NCBI GenBank assembly: GCA_019009955.1
Contig: CM032231.1
Coordinates: 41,688,001-41,752,000 of the forward strand
Source of the DNA: Riptortus pedestris
Lineage: Eukaryota > Arthropoda > Insecta > Hemiptera > Alydidae
Direction of reading: 5' to 3'
Length of the DNA: 64,000 nt
Shown here: positions 33,100-54,560 of the stretch, piece after piece
How the letters are laid out: every line of letters begins with the position of its first letter
Position numbering within the stretch: the stretch's first letter is position 1
The notes under the pieces: model-generated
What the model was told of the DNA's origin: nothing
The model's database searches: none
The model's input: only the letters and a program-made list of their open reading frames with translations
Made by a program: the position numbers and the translations under genes

Positions 33100-35529
33100 T
33101 TCGGCTCACATAAAGGAGATTTAACTAATGTAGTTCCTGTGATGAGAGGGAACTCACTATTATTTGAGTCCATCTAATAATGCGCGTTGGTCATGACTGT
33201 GCTTGAAATCCAGTTTGCTCGAATTTGAATGTTAATAATACGAACGCCTCTACAAGGATAGTAATAACTTACAAGCTATTTTATAGAAATTAATTTTAGG
33301 CGCTGAAAATCCCGATCTAAACCCACTACCTCTTCGGATAAAATTTGATTACCTTACTAAAAAAAGTACAATTCGAACACTACTACGTAAAAAACGTAGT
33401 ATAAAATACTATTAACTTATTAAAACGGAACTGTATTAGATAGGCCTTCATTATGGAGCGGACTTGACAGTATGCTACTATAATGAAGTTTAAGATCTCT
33501 GGGCACTTCTCTGAGGCTATTGGTCAGTGGATCAAATGCTAAATTCATCAGTATTTAGTTCTCAATATTACATCAATTTTTTTGATAATTTGAACATCCA
33601 ATCCTGAGTTTTGTCCAATCAATGCGAACAATTAGCAGATACCGGGCATTCATTTATGTATCCAATTGGTTTAGCTATGTTCCTTTTCCCAGCTACTTCT
33701 GAAGCAGTCACCAACTGGCTGAGCAAGTTCCTCAACTATACGTTTTTTTTTGCGTTGAATGAAGCCTTGTCAAAATGTTTTCTTGGATTTTTTACATTAG
33801 TGGTACCTAATGAAGTTGAAGGGCAAGTACAGATCGTTGAGCTTCGAATCTGATGTTTTGATCCAACCAATTTTCATTAGATGCCAAAAACGCTGATTCG
33901 GTTTACTCGCAACGTACTGCTCGATTTATCAGACATTTTGGAGGAATAGTTAGCCAACCTCATTTTGATATTCTTTTCACTGTCATCTGCAAGGTTTCCA
34001 AAATTAAATTTGATCGGAAGAAACTCTTCGGAGGAAAGAGTTTCTTCCTCCCTTTGGGTGCTTCAATCATTCTTCAAAAGAATGCCTTCTCGAAAGAAAG
34101 TGCTCTAAGAAAAAATGCTGTTCTCGATTATGTTGGCTATAATGCGTCTTATTATTAATGGAAAAGGTGCAGCTATTAAATGCGGAAAACTTAGCCCGGA
34201 TACAAGACATTGCCATCATTTGAGAGTTTCAAAATGAGGGAAAATCATTCCTTCATATTAAATTATTTTTTATAATATACTATGATTATCAGAAGATTTA
34301 TTTAATTGAAAGGAATTAGCACTTAGGAAAATTATTAACACTTTAATTTTGTTTAGTTAATATGACTTCTAGATTGCAACTGATTTATTGAAGTGCAATG
34401 GTATCTTTGAACCCTATTCTCACGCGGTGGAGGGAAAAGTATTAGATTATTATGTTTTGAAGAATTATTTACATTATTTTAGAATTCTAAACACGACCAC
34501 CTAGCTTGTACAAATCGAAACACTGTGCACCGCTTAGATCAGTCCCAGGCCCTAGCTGAGATATTGACAATACATTAAAACTTCTGGAACCTTGGCCCAC
34601 TAAGTGGAGATTTAAAATACCTTCTAACAAACAACTCCTAAAAAGACCTCGTAAACGGATTCCAACTTACACTTTCAACCAAAGAGGACTTCACTTTCAT
34701 TTTCGAACGAAATAGAAGATATTTTGGATATAATATGTGAAGAGGAAGTCTACGAAACCATTTGACTTAAGTTCTTATTCCAAAAAGAGTATGGGCCTCT
34801 TCTGGATTATTTAATTGGCAAGTCTTCAAAGTGAAGAGCATGAGGAGTCTGAAACCGATCATGGAAGTTAGAAGTCAGTATTGGATTGGTTGGGGGGGGG
34901 GGGAGGGGAGTTGTAGGGTATCTCGCATGTTTATAAACTCTCCAGTTGATGACATTTTTGAATAAATCTCAATTACAATAGCATCTAGGAAGTAAAATAA
35001 AATAGTGTCCGTCTTACCAGAAAAATAAAAATTGGTGTACGTTATTAGTGATAATCTCGAAGTGGAAGAATTTTATTACTCACCAAACAAAAGTCTTGCT
35101 GTCCAGACAGAACAAAAAAAAAATAATAAAGAGTTTGATAAATTATTTTCGCTGTCGTTTAAAGAGATTTAATTGAAAATGCTGGTGACCTTCGAATACT
35201 CTTTCTAAACAGCTTAATTTTAATTAAAAATTTGAAATGGAACTCAGCTTTGTTTTTTGTCTCCAATGGAATTATGCAGCTTTCGAATAAAGAAAAGTCG
35301 TATATAATAGTATCTAGGAATGATAAGAGGGTTCATAAAACCTGCGGACCTAGGAAATACGAGACTAGTTTCTTATAATACTAATTATTTCATTCTAAAA
35401 CAATTATTACGTAAGTGGTTGTTACTAAAGGGTACTTATGGTGGTTACAGAATCTCAGGATTTGACTTCAGTCAATTTTTCTATAAGCTTCTGTTCTGGG
35501 AGTGTACAATAAAGAAGATAATGTTATGA
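33100..35529. other. Intergenic stretch between divergent kelch and GPR143 genes
   Basis: It holds a 13-bp-stem hairpin near 34016-34049 (GGAAGAAACTCTT and complement) and a G-run at 34892-34912. The 33600-34150 part has a complexity suggestive of old coding DNA, but no protein family was recognised in six frames. Confidence 0.35.
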
Positions 35530-35710
35530 ATATATCGCGTTGATATTCACTCTGTTTAAATAAATATAACCTGGCCCCGCGAGCTGTTATGTAACTGTTT
35601 TGCTACTCTTTGAGTAGCGGGCCCTCTGATTGTTGAGGCCCGGGATAAACATTTGAAGTAATGTCACCTTTTATTTATTAAGTATTTATTCATTAATTTA
35701 GTTTTTGAAT
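35530..35710 (+). promoter_or_regulatory. Upstream region of GPR143 with hairpin
   Basis: A G+C-richer patch at 35570-35645 includes a 7-bp stem, 3-base loop hairpin (GCTACTC, TTT, GAGTAGC at 35602-35618). An acceptor-like ATTAATTTAG ends at about 35704, just before the ATG, so an upstream noncoding exon is possible. The transcription start cannot be fixed. Confidence 0.3.
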
Positions 35711-42847
<7,137 letters not shown>

Positions 42848-43387
42848 CGGAGAACTACTATTTGAGCTTTAGCTCTTAAATATAAAGGTGACAAAGTATT
42901 ATCATACAAAATGCATAAATATCCTCTTATATTCTAAATAGTGATGAAAAACACACTACAGATTTACTAATTCTACTAATGCAAAGTTTTTCACTATTTG
43001 GCATTAAATTATAAATCTATACATTAATCTGTCTGTATTATAAGACAGTTTTATTGCATTGTTTTAAATGATATATTAGTGCTCAAAATGATAAATTCTA
43101 TGGATGTGTTTTTCAGGTTGGTTATTGGTATTATTTTTGGTTTTATACGAAATCTAAGTATAATTCTATGTTAGTATTTATCTTTTATTAATACTATATA
43201 GTTCTACATTTTTAATATTTCTCTTTTAATGAAAGTAACATTTTCCAATGAAACAAAAACCATTTTTTAAAACAATTCATTTGGTGTACATTTTGGTATG
43301 GTATTTTTGAGCAATATTATTTTATGTATATGCATATAATATGTACTTTTTTTATTTTTGTATTCATTATTTTGAACCACCTAAGTA

Positions 43388-43393
43388 AATAAA
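43388..43393 (+). terminator. Candidate polyadenylation signal for GPR143
   Basis: An AATAAA hexamer lies 541 bases after the GPR143 stop codon in unique AT-rich DNA. AT-rich sequence makes chance hexamers common, so this is only a candidate. Confidence 0.3.
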
Positions 43394-44179
43394 AAGAGCT
43401 TGAAGCCTGGAGACTGATTAGGTTAAACTTGAATTACAATGATTTTAATTTGGAGCAGCTATTGCATTATGTTTCCTTTAATTCTTTTTTTATTTAATTA
43501 ATTTGTATTTTAGTATGTCATCATATATAGAAACTGTTTATGAGTGCAAAGGAAGCAACCATTATTAGTATCTCTGCTTATCAGAGATACTATTAATGTA
43601 TGCTTCCATTCCAAAGTATAAGACAGAAAACACACGAAGCTGAACATTTTCATGTTCCTTTCTACAGATGAAAAGATTTTCTCCTTGGATGATAATTTCC
43701 AGTGGAAAGTAATCATTGTTTGCTATTGTTATTTCTGATCAGTAGTTAATTAAAGAATAACATCAAATTTTAAAATATGTTATATTGTACATTTGGGATG
43801 TTTACATTTTCTAAGTTGTTATTACCATAGAAACCAAATTTTCAGAAGTAAATTTTTGTCTGTTTATTTTAACATAATTACTTCATATTATTATGTATCT
43901 AATAATATTGTTGTGTCCCAAATTAACAAATGCTTTTATAATTAGTTTATTCAGCTATTTTTATTTATATGGTATTTTTATTCATACTCTAGTGGATCAA
44001 GAAATTATAAGTTTGAGTGGTTTTATGAAAATAATCTTTGAATTATTTTGACCCAATTATATTATTATACTCATCAAGACTAATTGGCTTGGTTTATAAT
44101 GGTTCTTTACTAATCAATATTTTTGTTCATCCTACATGTTTCATGGTACACAATTGCCTCCTCTTCCTCCTCCTTATTT

Positions 44180-44301
44180 GAAGTGCTGATTGTACTTACA
44201 TAGGACTATTGCAATGTGCCTCCCCAGGCTTTGGCCAGTTAAAAAATCAATTTTGGCCAGCCAGAGGATTACTTAGGTACAACAAGTACTTCAAATAAGG
44301 C
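44180..44301. repeat. Possible small inverted-repeat element
   Basis: CCTTATTTGAAGTGCT and AGTACTTCAAATAAGG are inverted with one mismatch, about 90 bp apart, in unique DNA between GPR143 and the syntaxin gene. No target duplication was confirmed. Confidence 0.4.
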
Positions 44302-47300
44302 CCCTGAAGAGGTCCTCTGGAGCCACAATAGATGTAGAGGTCAAAAAAGTTTTCAATGAAGAACATTTATAAATCAAAATGTCTTATTATCTGACACCAC
44401 CAAACTTGATGAGTATAGTTATAAAAATAATGTTAACACCATTAGTGAGTATTAGAGATTTATTTAGTTACTAAGCAGCTTTGTACCTGTTAGCAAATAG
44501 TCTTCAACAAGGCATTTTTTAAAAATAGGCCCTCTTTAAAAGAGAGTTCTGTAATAGTTTCTAGGAGTATGTATTTATTGTCTTTCAAAGGTGAGTTAAA
44601 GCTACTTATATATAATGAAATGTTTACCTCATCAAATAAATTTGGGGATAATTTCATCTAGTTGTAAACGATAGTAACCATTCTTCAAATTGTTGTTCTC
44701 TTAATCCTCCAATACTGATCTTTAAAGAAGTGTAAAAAATATTACCATTCTTATCAGAGGAGTAGTTTTTAAAATAAAGGTGAGTAGTATATGATAGTTT
44801 AAAGCTAAAATATTTTATAAACATTTTCATTGACACAAAAATTGGATACTCAAATATATTTAGTATCTTTTATATTTTTAAGTACAATAACTTTGGAATA
44901 CTTATTGGTTTGAACCACTCCACGTTAAAAAAAAAAAAAGTGAATGTTCGGAATTTCAGGGACCAACAGATTATATTTCTTTTTATAATTGAAATAAATA
45001 TGAAGGAACCAGAGGTAGAAGAGTTCTGAACACTCTGTGTAGGCTACTCTGGTTGCTTATTATAAGATATATCTATGCCTGTGATCTTTCCCTTCCCTTT
45101 CAATCTTCAACTTGGACTTTATTTGCCACTGGGAGTCATTCGTTTTGTTGCCCTCACTTGTTCAACCACAGAACAAGAACATGAATGTACCATTTATACT
45201 CTTCTGATTTTTGAAAGAATCTGACAAAATGTAAAGAATGAGAATCCACCTGGAGAAAACAATTCTTCTTCACAAGAAATAATACAAATAAAAAAGAAAT
45301 ACTAAACAAATTTACAATAATCAGTTGAAAGAATTTCACTAGACTACTATGAATAGTTGATCATAATTGAGTTACCATTAAAGAAAACTCGCTTCTGAGT
45401 CTAATTTCTTATTATAATGTAATATTTTAGAAATTATCATTTTGATACTATTTTTTAAAATCAAAATATTTGTTTTAAATAAAATATTTTTGGGAAGTAT
45501 ATAAATTATTTTAATATCATAATCAAATTTTAAACTGACTGGCAACACTTCATTTTTCTTCTTTTGATCCTCTAACACATCCTTAACTTTCTAGAGTATG
45601 ACTCGTTATGTCCGTCATGAATTATAGTGGCTTAGATGTAAATCCTTGTCTTGTGCAAACCCATAGTTCATTTTTTTTGTATTCTAGTTAGTCTATATTA
45701 TGCTATATTGTTAGAATGTTCTCTTGAGAAATAAGGCTGTAAACTTTTAGTTTCTTTTTTCACTTTATCTATATTAATGCTATATATTTTAACCAATATT
45801 TTCTAAGCAATCATGACATTTTTTATTTAATTAAAATGGTTTACACCTGGAAATGTCTATAGCTGGCAATAAATTGGAGACAATCTTACGGATATAAAAT
45901 AATTTTTTTTAAAAAAACAGCTCATTCAATAAGGAATACAGTTTTAAATTTGTGTTTAAATGGAGAAAAGGCTCTCACATTCGTAAGTCAGTTGAATATG
46001 AGAGGGAAGAGTGAAGTGCATGAGCTGGCTCCCATCATTGACGGTAGATCTAAAAAGTGAAAATTTTTTATTTTTTCACACTTTTTACTTTTGAATTTAT
46101 TTATCCATAACTAAAACTTAAGTAGTTGCAGTATTTATTGGAACTATAATTAATTCCAGTTTTTGAAACGGCAGACAGCACTTTACAGTTATGAGGTAGT
46201 ATCATCAAACAGTGAACAACAGGACTACTTCCTGCTAGTACATGATCCCTTGTTACCTCACGTTCAGTCAGTCCCTTCTTCACATATTTTTCCTACTACC
46301 TTCCAATTGTGTGTATATGGGCATTCACGTTTTCACAGCTATCTTCTTATTACAATTTCTAGCTCCTAAATGACAAGGAGATGTGATTTACATTTAAAGG
46401 GATTCTCTACCTCTTATAGCTTTGAATTAGAAGTTTCATAGTAAGTGGATAAACAAGTATTAAAATTTAAATTGGTCGCCTACTGTATGTTTTTATGTAT
46501 GTATAGAAGTAATAGAGTACTCCATTTAAATATTGTATACAATAACTCTTGTCATAGTTCTGCAAATGTTTTAATTCTTAAAAATAATGGAATAAAAGAC
46601 ATGATTATATTATGTAACACAGTTACTTGACATGGTTTTCTATCAAAGTTTATATCTCTTACCATCTAGTCACATGAAATAGTATTATTACTATATATTA
46701 AAAGCAAAGTGAATACATTTTGTAAATATTTTTATTCTTATAATAAAAGTAGTTTGAAACATAATGTGTTTTTTTATTATTTATGTAAACCTTTATTATC
46801 TCTTTGATTTACGATTGTATTGACTGAAAAAATAGTATAATCTTTCTTTAACAGATGAGACTTGTTCATCTTTGAGATACCATTGTGTTTTTGTAATTTC
46901 TTTCATATAAATAGTTATTTTCAGTTTCATTAGGGTAATTTGATTATATCAATTGAAGATGGTACATCAAACTGTGGATTTTCATTATATTTTGCTGTTT
47001 CAATAAAACAGAATGATTCTACAATACTCTTGAAAATACATATATATATAGTTTTGAATGGACCTAATTTTCATCTGCTTGGTAATGAGAGTAGTTCAGG
47101 GACAGACCATTTTCATTGTTCTTTTAAATTTTGTTGAAATACCTTGAAGAGTTGGGCACACAGGTTACATCAATATTTTATAAATACTAGTTCATAGTTT
47201 TCAGATAGGAAAGGATCGCGGCTGGCAGGTAAATACATTGAGATGTAATTATAAAAGTTAGGAAGGAGGCATCGTTTAAGCCAATATTCCTGTTAAAAAT

Positions 47301-47927
47301 TAGTAGGTGATAGGCCTCTGCCATGAGTTATTTTTTCTCAAAAATATACTTTATGAATAGTTTATTCAACCAGGGATAGTCATAGATAGTCAGTGACATT
47401 AGATGTCACATCACTGGAAAGACATGGACCCATAGAACTTCTATGGAGTTGCTATTAGCTTTATGAGGCTCTGAGAAGTAAATTATTGAATAGAAAAAGG
47501 GGTTAAAAAAAGTGAACAGGCAGAATTAAGATTAAAATTAATTTCAACTTTAATTTTTTTTTTTCAATGACTTTAGAATTAACAGTCCATTTAATGAAAT
47601 ATTTAATTTATATACAGTTTGAAATTTACAATTATACAACGAGGGATATTAATCTAAAATACTAAATACATATACATATTTACACTTATTAGTTAAGACA
47701 GTCTATCATACATTAAAATATTTCATTTTATATCACATAAATAATATAAATACAATTTTAACCTTAAATTAAAACTAAAGGATTTGTGATGTGATCTTTT
47801 GTTTCTGCTAAGTAACTTGAAATACATCAATGACTAGTTAGAACTGATTTCAAAATCACAGTTGTTCACATTCTGGTTTTGCTGAAGTCTTATCAAGAAT
47901 CGCCTCTTGTAAAATAGATTTAATAAA

Positions 47928-50900
47928 TTAAGATGATGATGAAGGCTTTAAATAATACCATAGCACTAATGCCAAAATCAAGAGTAGTAGTACCAGTACA
48001 ACACAGCAAATTATGATGAGCTTCTGAAATAACAAAAAAAAGATTTATCATCAGACAAAAAATGTTTTAAGAGTAGTAAAAAAACATATTTACTGTACAA
48101 GGCCTGGTTCTATTTTCTGATTAGTACTTGGTTATGAATAAATTGTTTTAGCAGAATATAAATAAACTAGGAAAATCAAAATTGAGTATGGAATTAAAAA
48201 AAGTAATAAGCATTGTACATAATTAATTAAGATTATGGCTAGACAAAAAGATTTTATTATATCATTCAGTACAACAAATCTCTAAATCTAGATCATTTTG
48301 TAATGATTTTTTGTATTGAGCTGATGACCTCAACTTTATAAAACTATTTATTTGTTCAGCTTGAAAAAAAAAATAGTTTTCTTACTACCTGAAATACAAT
48401 CCCAGCTCTTACTAACTGATTAGATAAGAGTGGCGTACCAATCTGTTGACATTTTTAGTTTTCTCATAACTATAGGTTCAAAATAAAATTTACAAAAATG
48501 CCAAAGAGTGAATATTTTTATTTTGCTACTGTCAAAAACTTAAATTTGAATTTCCAGTTTCAAGAATGTCAGCGGAATTTAGCGAATGACTTCGAGTTAT
48601 GCCTGTGGAAAATTTAAATATTATGACCTGTTCCAAATATAAAGGACCCTTTTAAAATAATTATTTAGAAAAAAAAATGGAAGTAGTATATGTACTTTAA
48701 ATGGCTAAATTACTAGAGCAGTAAAATAAAATTTTAATTTTCAGTCTGATACAAATTAAAGCCTTGGTTGCTCAAAACTTGTTTTATTAAGAAAATCCAT
48801 AAATAGTAGACTTGCTTGAAACCTGTCTTTTCTAAATAAAATTAATGCTCTCCCACTCAAAGCAAAAAAAGAAAAGATAATTATTTAGCACCTTTTCATT
48901 TATGAAAGCAATCTCTAAAATTTAAAACAAAAATGTTGAGCAAGTATTAGAAGTCTTCTCTGCTTTTATTTTAAATCTTACTTACAAATAATAAAACAGA
49001 AATAAAATAAGTTAAAAATACTACAATTAACGAGCATGCTTGAATTTATCTACTTTATGAGTGAAACAAAGTTTATATAACAACTTACTGTTCGAGATTT
49101 TCTTTGGTATTCAACTGCCTTTTTCATTTCTCTATGAGCTTCATAAACATATTCTGTAGTATTTCCCACATGTGATTCAATTCTGTTTATGAGATCACCC
49201 TAGAATAGGATTATATGTAATAAAATACTTCAATTTAATGTTAATAAAATGATAAATATTGAATGTTCTTCGTTAGCGCACCATAAGGCCGGTTTTAAAT
49301 CCAAAAAACTAATAATTACCTGTTGTTCAACAAGTAATGCCATTTCTACAAAGAGATCTCGAAGCTCTACAAGAGACTTTTCAATTTTTATCAACTCCTG
49401 GTGGCGGACTTGAACATCTTCTAAAGCACGCCTGGCTTCAATTGTTTCAGTGATTATCTGTAAGAAAATATATATAAATATATTACAACAAGACACTTTT
49501 ACTTAAATGTAGAAATTTTCTATTCTAACATATCAGTATGGTGTTTATAAAGTAATATTCATCAAATTTGTCATCGTAACTAAGGGTTATAGTTTTGGAT
49601 AAAAATAATAATGAATAAAGTTTAAAATTATAAAGATAAAATTTCATACAATGCTAGATGAGTAAGCTAGTAATATTTTAGAATGATAATAAAAGGGTCT
49701 TCATCTTTATGTTATAAATTTTTTAATATTCAGTTCAGCCTTTATTTTCCAAGCTATTACAGGGATCATAACAATTTTATAGAGTGAACAAACAAATATT
49801 TTGTTTTATCTCATATAACAAATGTTTTTAAGATTAAAAACCACCACAAATTATTTCATCTATAATGTAAACTCTGAAGAAGCAGTCGTTTCATCATTAA
49901 ATTTCCCATTAGATACATTTTTAAAATGTGAAAATCATGAAAGTGAAAAGGGAAACAATTATCTTTTTTTCTATTTTTTTTTAAATAAACAATGTTTCGC
50001 ATAATTTGCATTTGTCTCAATAATTCTACCTACGGACCTCTAACTTCACTAAAAGCCGGACAAGAAAGCACCTTTAAGTGTTGACACATTAAGATAATTA
50101 AACCCTTTATTAAAATCCTTTAAATTGTAAAAAAAATTGTAGAAAAATGGTTAGATATTCGCCTGCTAACGTTCTAGGAGTTGCAATTTCTGTTTGATCT
50201 CTACCAAACTCGATATTTAAATGTTTTACGTTATGTAAAACTATAATTGAAGTTCGTTAATGGCTGGAATTGAGCCAGTTGAAGGGGGGGGGGGAGGTTA
50301 GAGGAGAATTTCGGACACTTGATATCTGTCATCCATCGTACTATCTCATTCTGCAGTAAAGCATTTGAATTCTTATGAGCCCATATGTGAGAATTATGTA
50401 TTTTTCTTTCATTGAAACACTTTTTCTACCAAACAATGCATTGAAATCCATTCGAGAACACGAGGCAGAATCACATTTATAGTAGTAAATTCTTTAAATG
50501 CTGTAGAGTGGGACATGTTATCGTCATTATAAAAATAATTCAATATACCTTTAGCACTCCATTTACGTTACCTATGCACCTTGGACATTATCATAGTTTA
50601 CTTAAGTGGATACTCATTTCTTCAAATGCAAAGTTTATATTCATTTTTTATTGTAAAAAATAATGTGAAGAAAAGTATTCTATCATCTGTACAGATGACC
50701 AAACTAACATTTTGACATTCAAAGTTACATGTAAAACTAAAAATATCAAGTTTATTAGTAGCTGTAATCAGAGGCTGGGGGTTTAGAAATGGAGGTTATC
50801 ATTCGAAAACAAATATCATTGATATTATTAGAAGTATACAAAAATGGAATATAACCAATCATGTCGGTAATGCCCTGTAATTCGTCAGTAAACCTAGTGT

Positions 50901-51186
50901 TAACATTTTAAAAAGTAAAACTTACATCGTCATTGAAAATGGCCCCATAATTGCCTTGTTCAAGCAGTTCATCTATCTTCTCATCTGATACTACAGCCTT
51001 AGCTGAAAAAAAGACATTTATATATTATAGTAGTTCATTAGCCACAAGTTCAACCAAACATTAGGAAAAATAAAGAATAATCGCTCAAGATATTTTAATT
51101 TTATAAGAGGCAGAACTTTGTAGGATGAGTGTGTTATCTGAATTGAAAAATTAAAAAATACCCTAAACATGAAAAGTGGTACTTAA

Positions 51187-51224
<38 letters not shown>

Positions 51225-54039
51225 TGATATCTAACTTTCTGAATGAAGCTCAAGATCCTGTATAATTTATAACTTCAAACAGTATTTGTATGTTTTAAAT
51301 AAATTAATACCTATTGAAGCAAGCCTATGTATCCGTTCTATACATTTCTCCCTGTATTCGGTTTGTTGATTATTAAACAATGACATTGCTTCGAGAAAAA
51401 GATGGAGAGTAGCTGCATGCTGAGTTCTCCTAATACGGAGTCTAGCAGGAATCCGTTCCGCTGGATTAAGCTCATCTTCCTCTTGCCATATTTCTTTTTC
51501 TAGTCCTGAAACATTGAAACAGTTAATTAGAAAACAATTTTCCATTATAATAATCAGAGAAGTTAGCTGCTTTCACAAAATAAGAGTATTGTCACCTCCC
51601 CCGAGTTGAACATTATTCAAGAAGGATTAAGATATATTAAAGGGAAGATTATTCCAATCTTTGCTATGTTCCCAGTTTATACTTTAGAAGAAACATAAAT
51701 CCAAATATAGGATAGACATTTTCAAAAAGAATGAGCAAAACCCTACAGCAAATAATGTTCGAAGCGGGAGTAACGAGATCCAGCTGGGTAAAACATTTTC
51801 TCAAACGTAAACAAAACTTATGGATTGATAATACTTGCCCACAATCTGTCTAAGTTAAGCTATACCAGCGGTCTGGTTTTCTAAATGTTATGTCCTTGGA
51901 AAATCCATTCTTTTTCTATTTTACAAACTCATACAGTGCAAATATATAAAAAAAAATGGAATGACAAGTAGAATCAACAGAATTGTTTTTCCCTCATTCA
52001 CTATTTATTCTCCTTCAAATAAAACTTTTTTATTTATTTATAAATAAATACATTTTTACTTTGGAGGAATAACAATAAAAAACTGCTCTAGATTCTAAAT
52101 GCCTACAAAATTCTTGATTTCATTCAGCTGTTCTAAAGTTATTGAGCCTATGACCAAAATATTTGCTGGACGTCCCATGAGGAGTCTAGGCCTAAACCAC
52201 ACGACTTCGGCGCGAAGTCAAGTGGACTATTATCATTTGAGAAACCATTGCTTCTTTGTTTCAAGTAATACTCAACTGACTCACGATGCTAAGTATACAC
52301 CAGAGAGAACGAATAGAAATCCAACTTCGAAGTGCGTTAACCAAACATCCAAACAGAATTTATCCATTATTTAAAGGCAAGGGTCATCAATAAAAACACA
52401 TTTTCTATGCAGAATTTTTGTTTCGTGGCCTCTTCAAGGGCCATTCCTTATGAATATGAAGTGCTTGTCCCCTCATACCCTTTGGAACGAACTTTCCGTC
52501 CGAGGGAGACCTGTAAACTGTTTTATGAACCTAGCAATAAAATACATGTGAAGAAGAAGTTAAATTTAGTATTATTGATTCGAAACCTGACACTCCTAAT
52601 AGATAAGCCCAACATACAACCACTAAGCTAACTATTATATACTACTAAAGATACCAGCTAAAAAGATATTTTTTAAAAATAGTTTATACCTTTCAGTGTG
52701 GTGCTGATTTTCTTACTCAGTGCTTTTACTTGATTGGTTCGTCCCTCCAGTTCCATCTTCGTTCCTGAAGAACAAACAAAACTATTAATTAATAATGCAA
52801 AGGTCGATGATATATGGATTTAAATTTGGATGTATGGTTTCGAAGAGTAATAGAACATTAATAAAAGGAGAACATCCGAAAGAATTAAAGCTGCAAATAT
52901 GATGAAGATATTTGAGTTTTTCTTTTCCAATGTGCGTTAATTTTAGCAGATGTCCCTTAAGAATGGGGGATTTAGAAAAGGGTTAAAGCAAAATTCTACC
53001 CATTATAAGTCGGATTGAAAAATGTTAACTAAATAAATAAATCCAATCTTGTTGGAAATGTAAACCGCAAGCCAACAAATGTTGCTCTATACATCTTTCT
53101 CGAAAGCAAAAATGGAGTTATTTATAATTTTTTATTTTTGCCCTTCAGTAAACCCCAACTCCTATTCTTCTCACATTAAAAGCCAATATGTCACAAAACG
53201 TCTTCCTTCAACTGGAAATACGACGTTTTTTTATTTATTTGGTAAAAAGTAAGTAAGTAAATTTAATGTGCAATAAGATTGGTTCTATACAATTTCTCGA
53301 TCCGACGTATAGCAACGGTGATATTTCGAATTTTCGAAATTTCCCCCTCTAAACCCCTCCCACTGGTCCGATTTCAGCCATTAACGAACTTGATGTTTCT
53401 TTTTACATAAAACGATTAAATATCGAGTTTGATAACGATTAAATATGGAGTTTGGTAACGATTAAGCAACAATTGCGACCTCTAGAGTGATAACAGACAT
53501 ATATTATACATATATAAGCAATGAAAATGTCTAGAAAAAGGCGAAGCTTATTGGTTATAAAGTAATTTCTCAAAACATTAAACTACCGTATTCTGATCCA
53601 GAAATTTGATTAATGAAGTAGCTTCTAATATAAACTTCATATAAAAAATAGCCTAATTATAGAGATGCATTAGAGATGTCTCCTCTCTTCACACTGAAAA
53701 TTATTTGTATTGTCTTTTCTATGACTAGTTTAAACAGAATAGCTGACAAACAGTTTCTATCATTCAGTCCTGACTTCATTTCAAAGACCCCAAATCATTT
53801 GCCTTTGAACCAACGCTCGGCATAAGGAGACACATATGTATTTCCTGGTTAAATTTGACTAGTTTCCCTATGATTTGTAAGTTACTTATGTGTTTACTGA
53901 TTTTATTTGACACGATTAAAATTAATGTGGTTTTATTACCTTCATCAGGGCGAGGTGAAGAGAGTAAGGTGGAGTGAAGGGACTTGATAACAGAAACATT
54001 TTCAGTAATCTCGTCAATCCAAGATCTTGTTTGGGAAAT
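47928..54039 (-). CDS. Syntaxin (Qa-SNARE), seven exons, N-terminal exon missing
   Basis: Exons in transcript order, minus strand: 54039-53940, 52764-52690, 51505-51311, 51002-50926, 49457-49320, 49199-49089, 48023-47928 (TAA). Phases join to 792 bp, 263 residues plus stop. The Habc region includes SWIDEI, LRIRRTQHA and TEYREKC. The linker is SDEKIDELLEQGN. The Qa-SNARE helix spans exons 5-6 (ARHQ-like VRHQELIKIEKS, then VEQQGDLINRIE with the central glutamine). A C-terminal anchor follows (KLIIICCVVLVLLLLILALV). The pattern fits plasma-membrane syntaxins of the STX1/STX4 group, which pair with SNAP-25-type and VAMP SNAREs in exocytosis. The reading frame is open at its 5' end in phase 0, so an upstream exon of perhaps 25-30 residues with the start codon is missing; none was recognised between 54040 and 64000. 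Unusual: a short serine tail (KPSSSS) after the membrane anchor. Confidence 0.93.
50155..50900 (+). repeat. Family A fragments in a syntaxin intron
   Basis: GCTAACGTTCTAGGAGTTGC, CTACCAAACTCGATATTTAA and a G-run core at 50285-50300 match the right module; a second, weaker piece at 50690-50900 repeats GGGGGTTTAGAAATGGAGG. Confidence 0.55.
51194..51222 (+). repeat. (TA)n microsatellite in a syntaxin intron
   Basis: Fourteen or so TA units, about 90 bp downstream in genomic terms of the exon at 51311. Confidence 0.85.
52384..52500 (+). repeat. Partial relative of family F
   Basis: GGGTCATCAATAAAAACACA followed by TTTTTGTTTCGTGG matches the complement of the right end of the 63.6-kb element, then diverges. 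Confidence 0.45.
52938..53515. repeat. Two facing family A pieces in a syntaxin intron
   Basis: A forward piece opens with TTTTAGCAGATGTCCCTTAAG at 52944; a reverse piece at 53255-53510 has GATCCGACGTATAGCAACGG, CTCTAAACCCCTCCCACTGG and a local duplication of TCGAGTTTG(G/A)TAACGATTAA near 53418-53465. Confidence 0.6.
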
Positions 54040-54297
54040 CTGCAACAATGAAAGAAAATAGCATTAGACAAAGAAATGAAAACTATTTTTAAAGTTACAG
54101 ACAGACATGCACTTAATACAGTCATATAGCTCAAACGGTTCACAATAATATTTCTTCCACGAATAAAAAATTCAATTTACTAGGAAAGTTTCGTTTATAC
54201 CTGGTCTTGAAATATCTAAGTGATTCCATATTTCATAAGATCAGGTAAAAACTCAACTTTTCTAAGAAATTCTGAAACTATACTTTAGAAATATGTC

Positions 54298-54560
54298 CAT
54301 CCGAATTAGCTGCAGTAGCGTAAAGTGTACCATAAGTACATAACAGTCTTAATCTCACTACCAAGTTTTGGTTTACCTAAACCTTGAGTCGTGGGTTAGA
54401 TTCGTACCTGGGCAATAGGAATTTATTCAGTGATGAACTCATTAAATAAAATCCTTAGACACCCCCCCCCCTGGCTATAAAAGAGTGTTGGTAACCTATA
54501 GATAACCCGTCCCTATTATCTTAGTAGCACAAAGTGGTTGTTAATAAATAATAAAAAAAA
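54298..54560 (+). repeat. SINE family B copies, one fragment joined to one near-complete copy
   Basis: A short 3' end (GAATTAGCTGCAGTAGCGTA, 54302-54345) is followed by a near-complete copy with TCTTAATCTCACTACC, a degraded B-box region and GATAACCCGTCCCTATTATC, ending in an A-rich tail. Confidence 0.65.

Larger units (their letters stand above)
42848..47927. other. Convergent intergenic region between GPR143 and the syntaxin gene
   Basis: Both flanking genes end into this region, so it holds both 3' untranslated regions. It is AT-rich and unusually poor in the SINE and family A repeats seen elsewhere. No coding exon, tRNA or conserved domain was recognised. A possible small inverted-repeat element lies at 44180-44301. 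Confidence 0.5.

Noticed and set aside
33611..33853. 80-codon frame with hydrophobic segments
   Set aside because: Looks membrane-like, but no family, splice structure or conserved motif could be identified.
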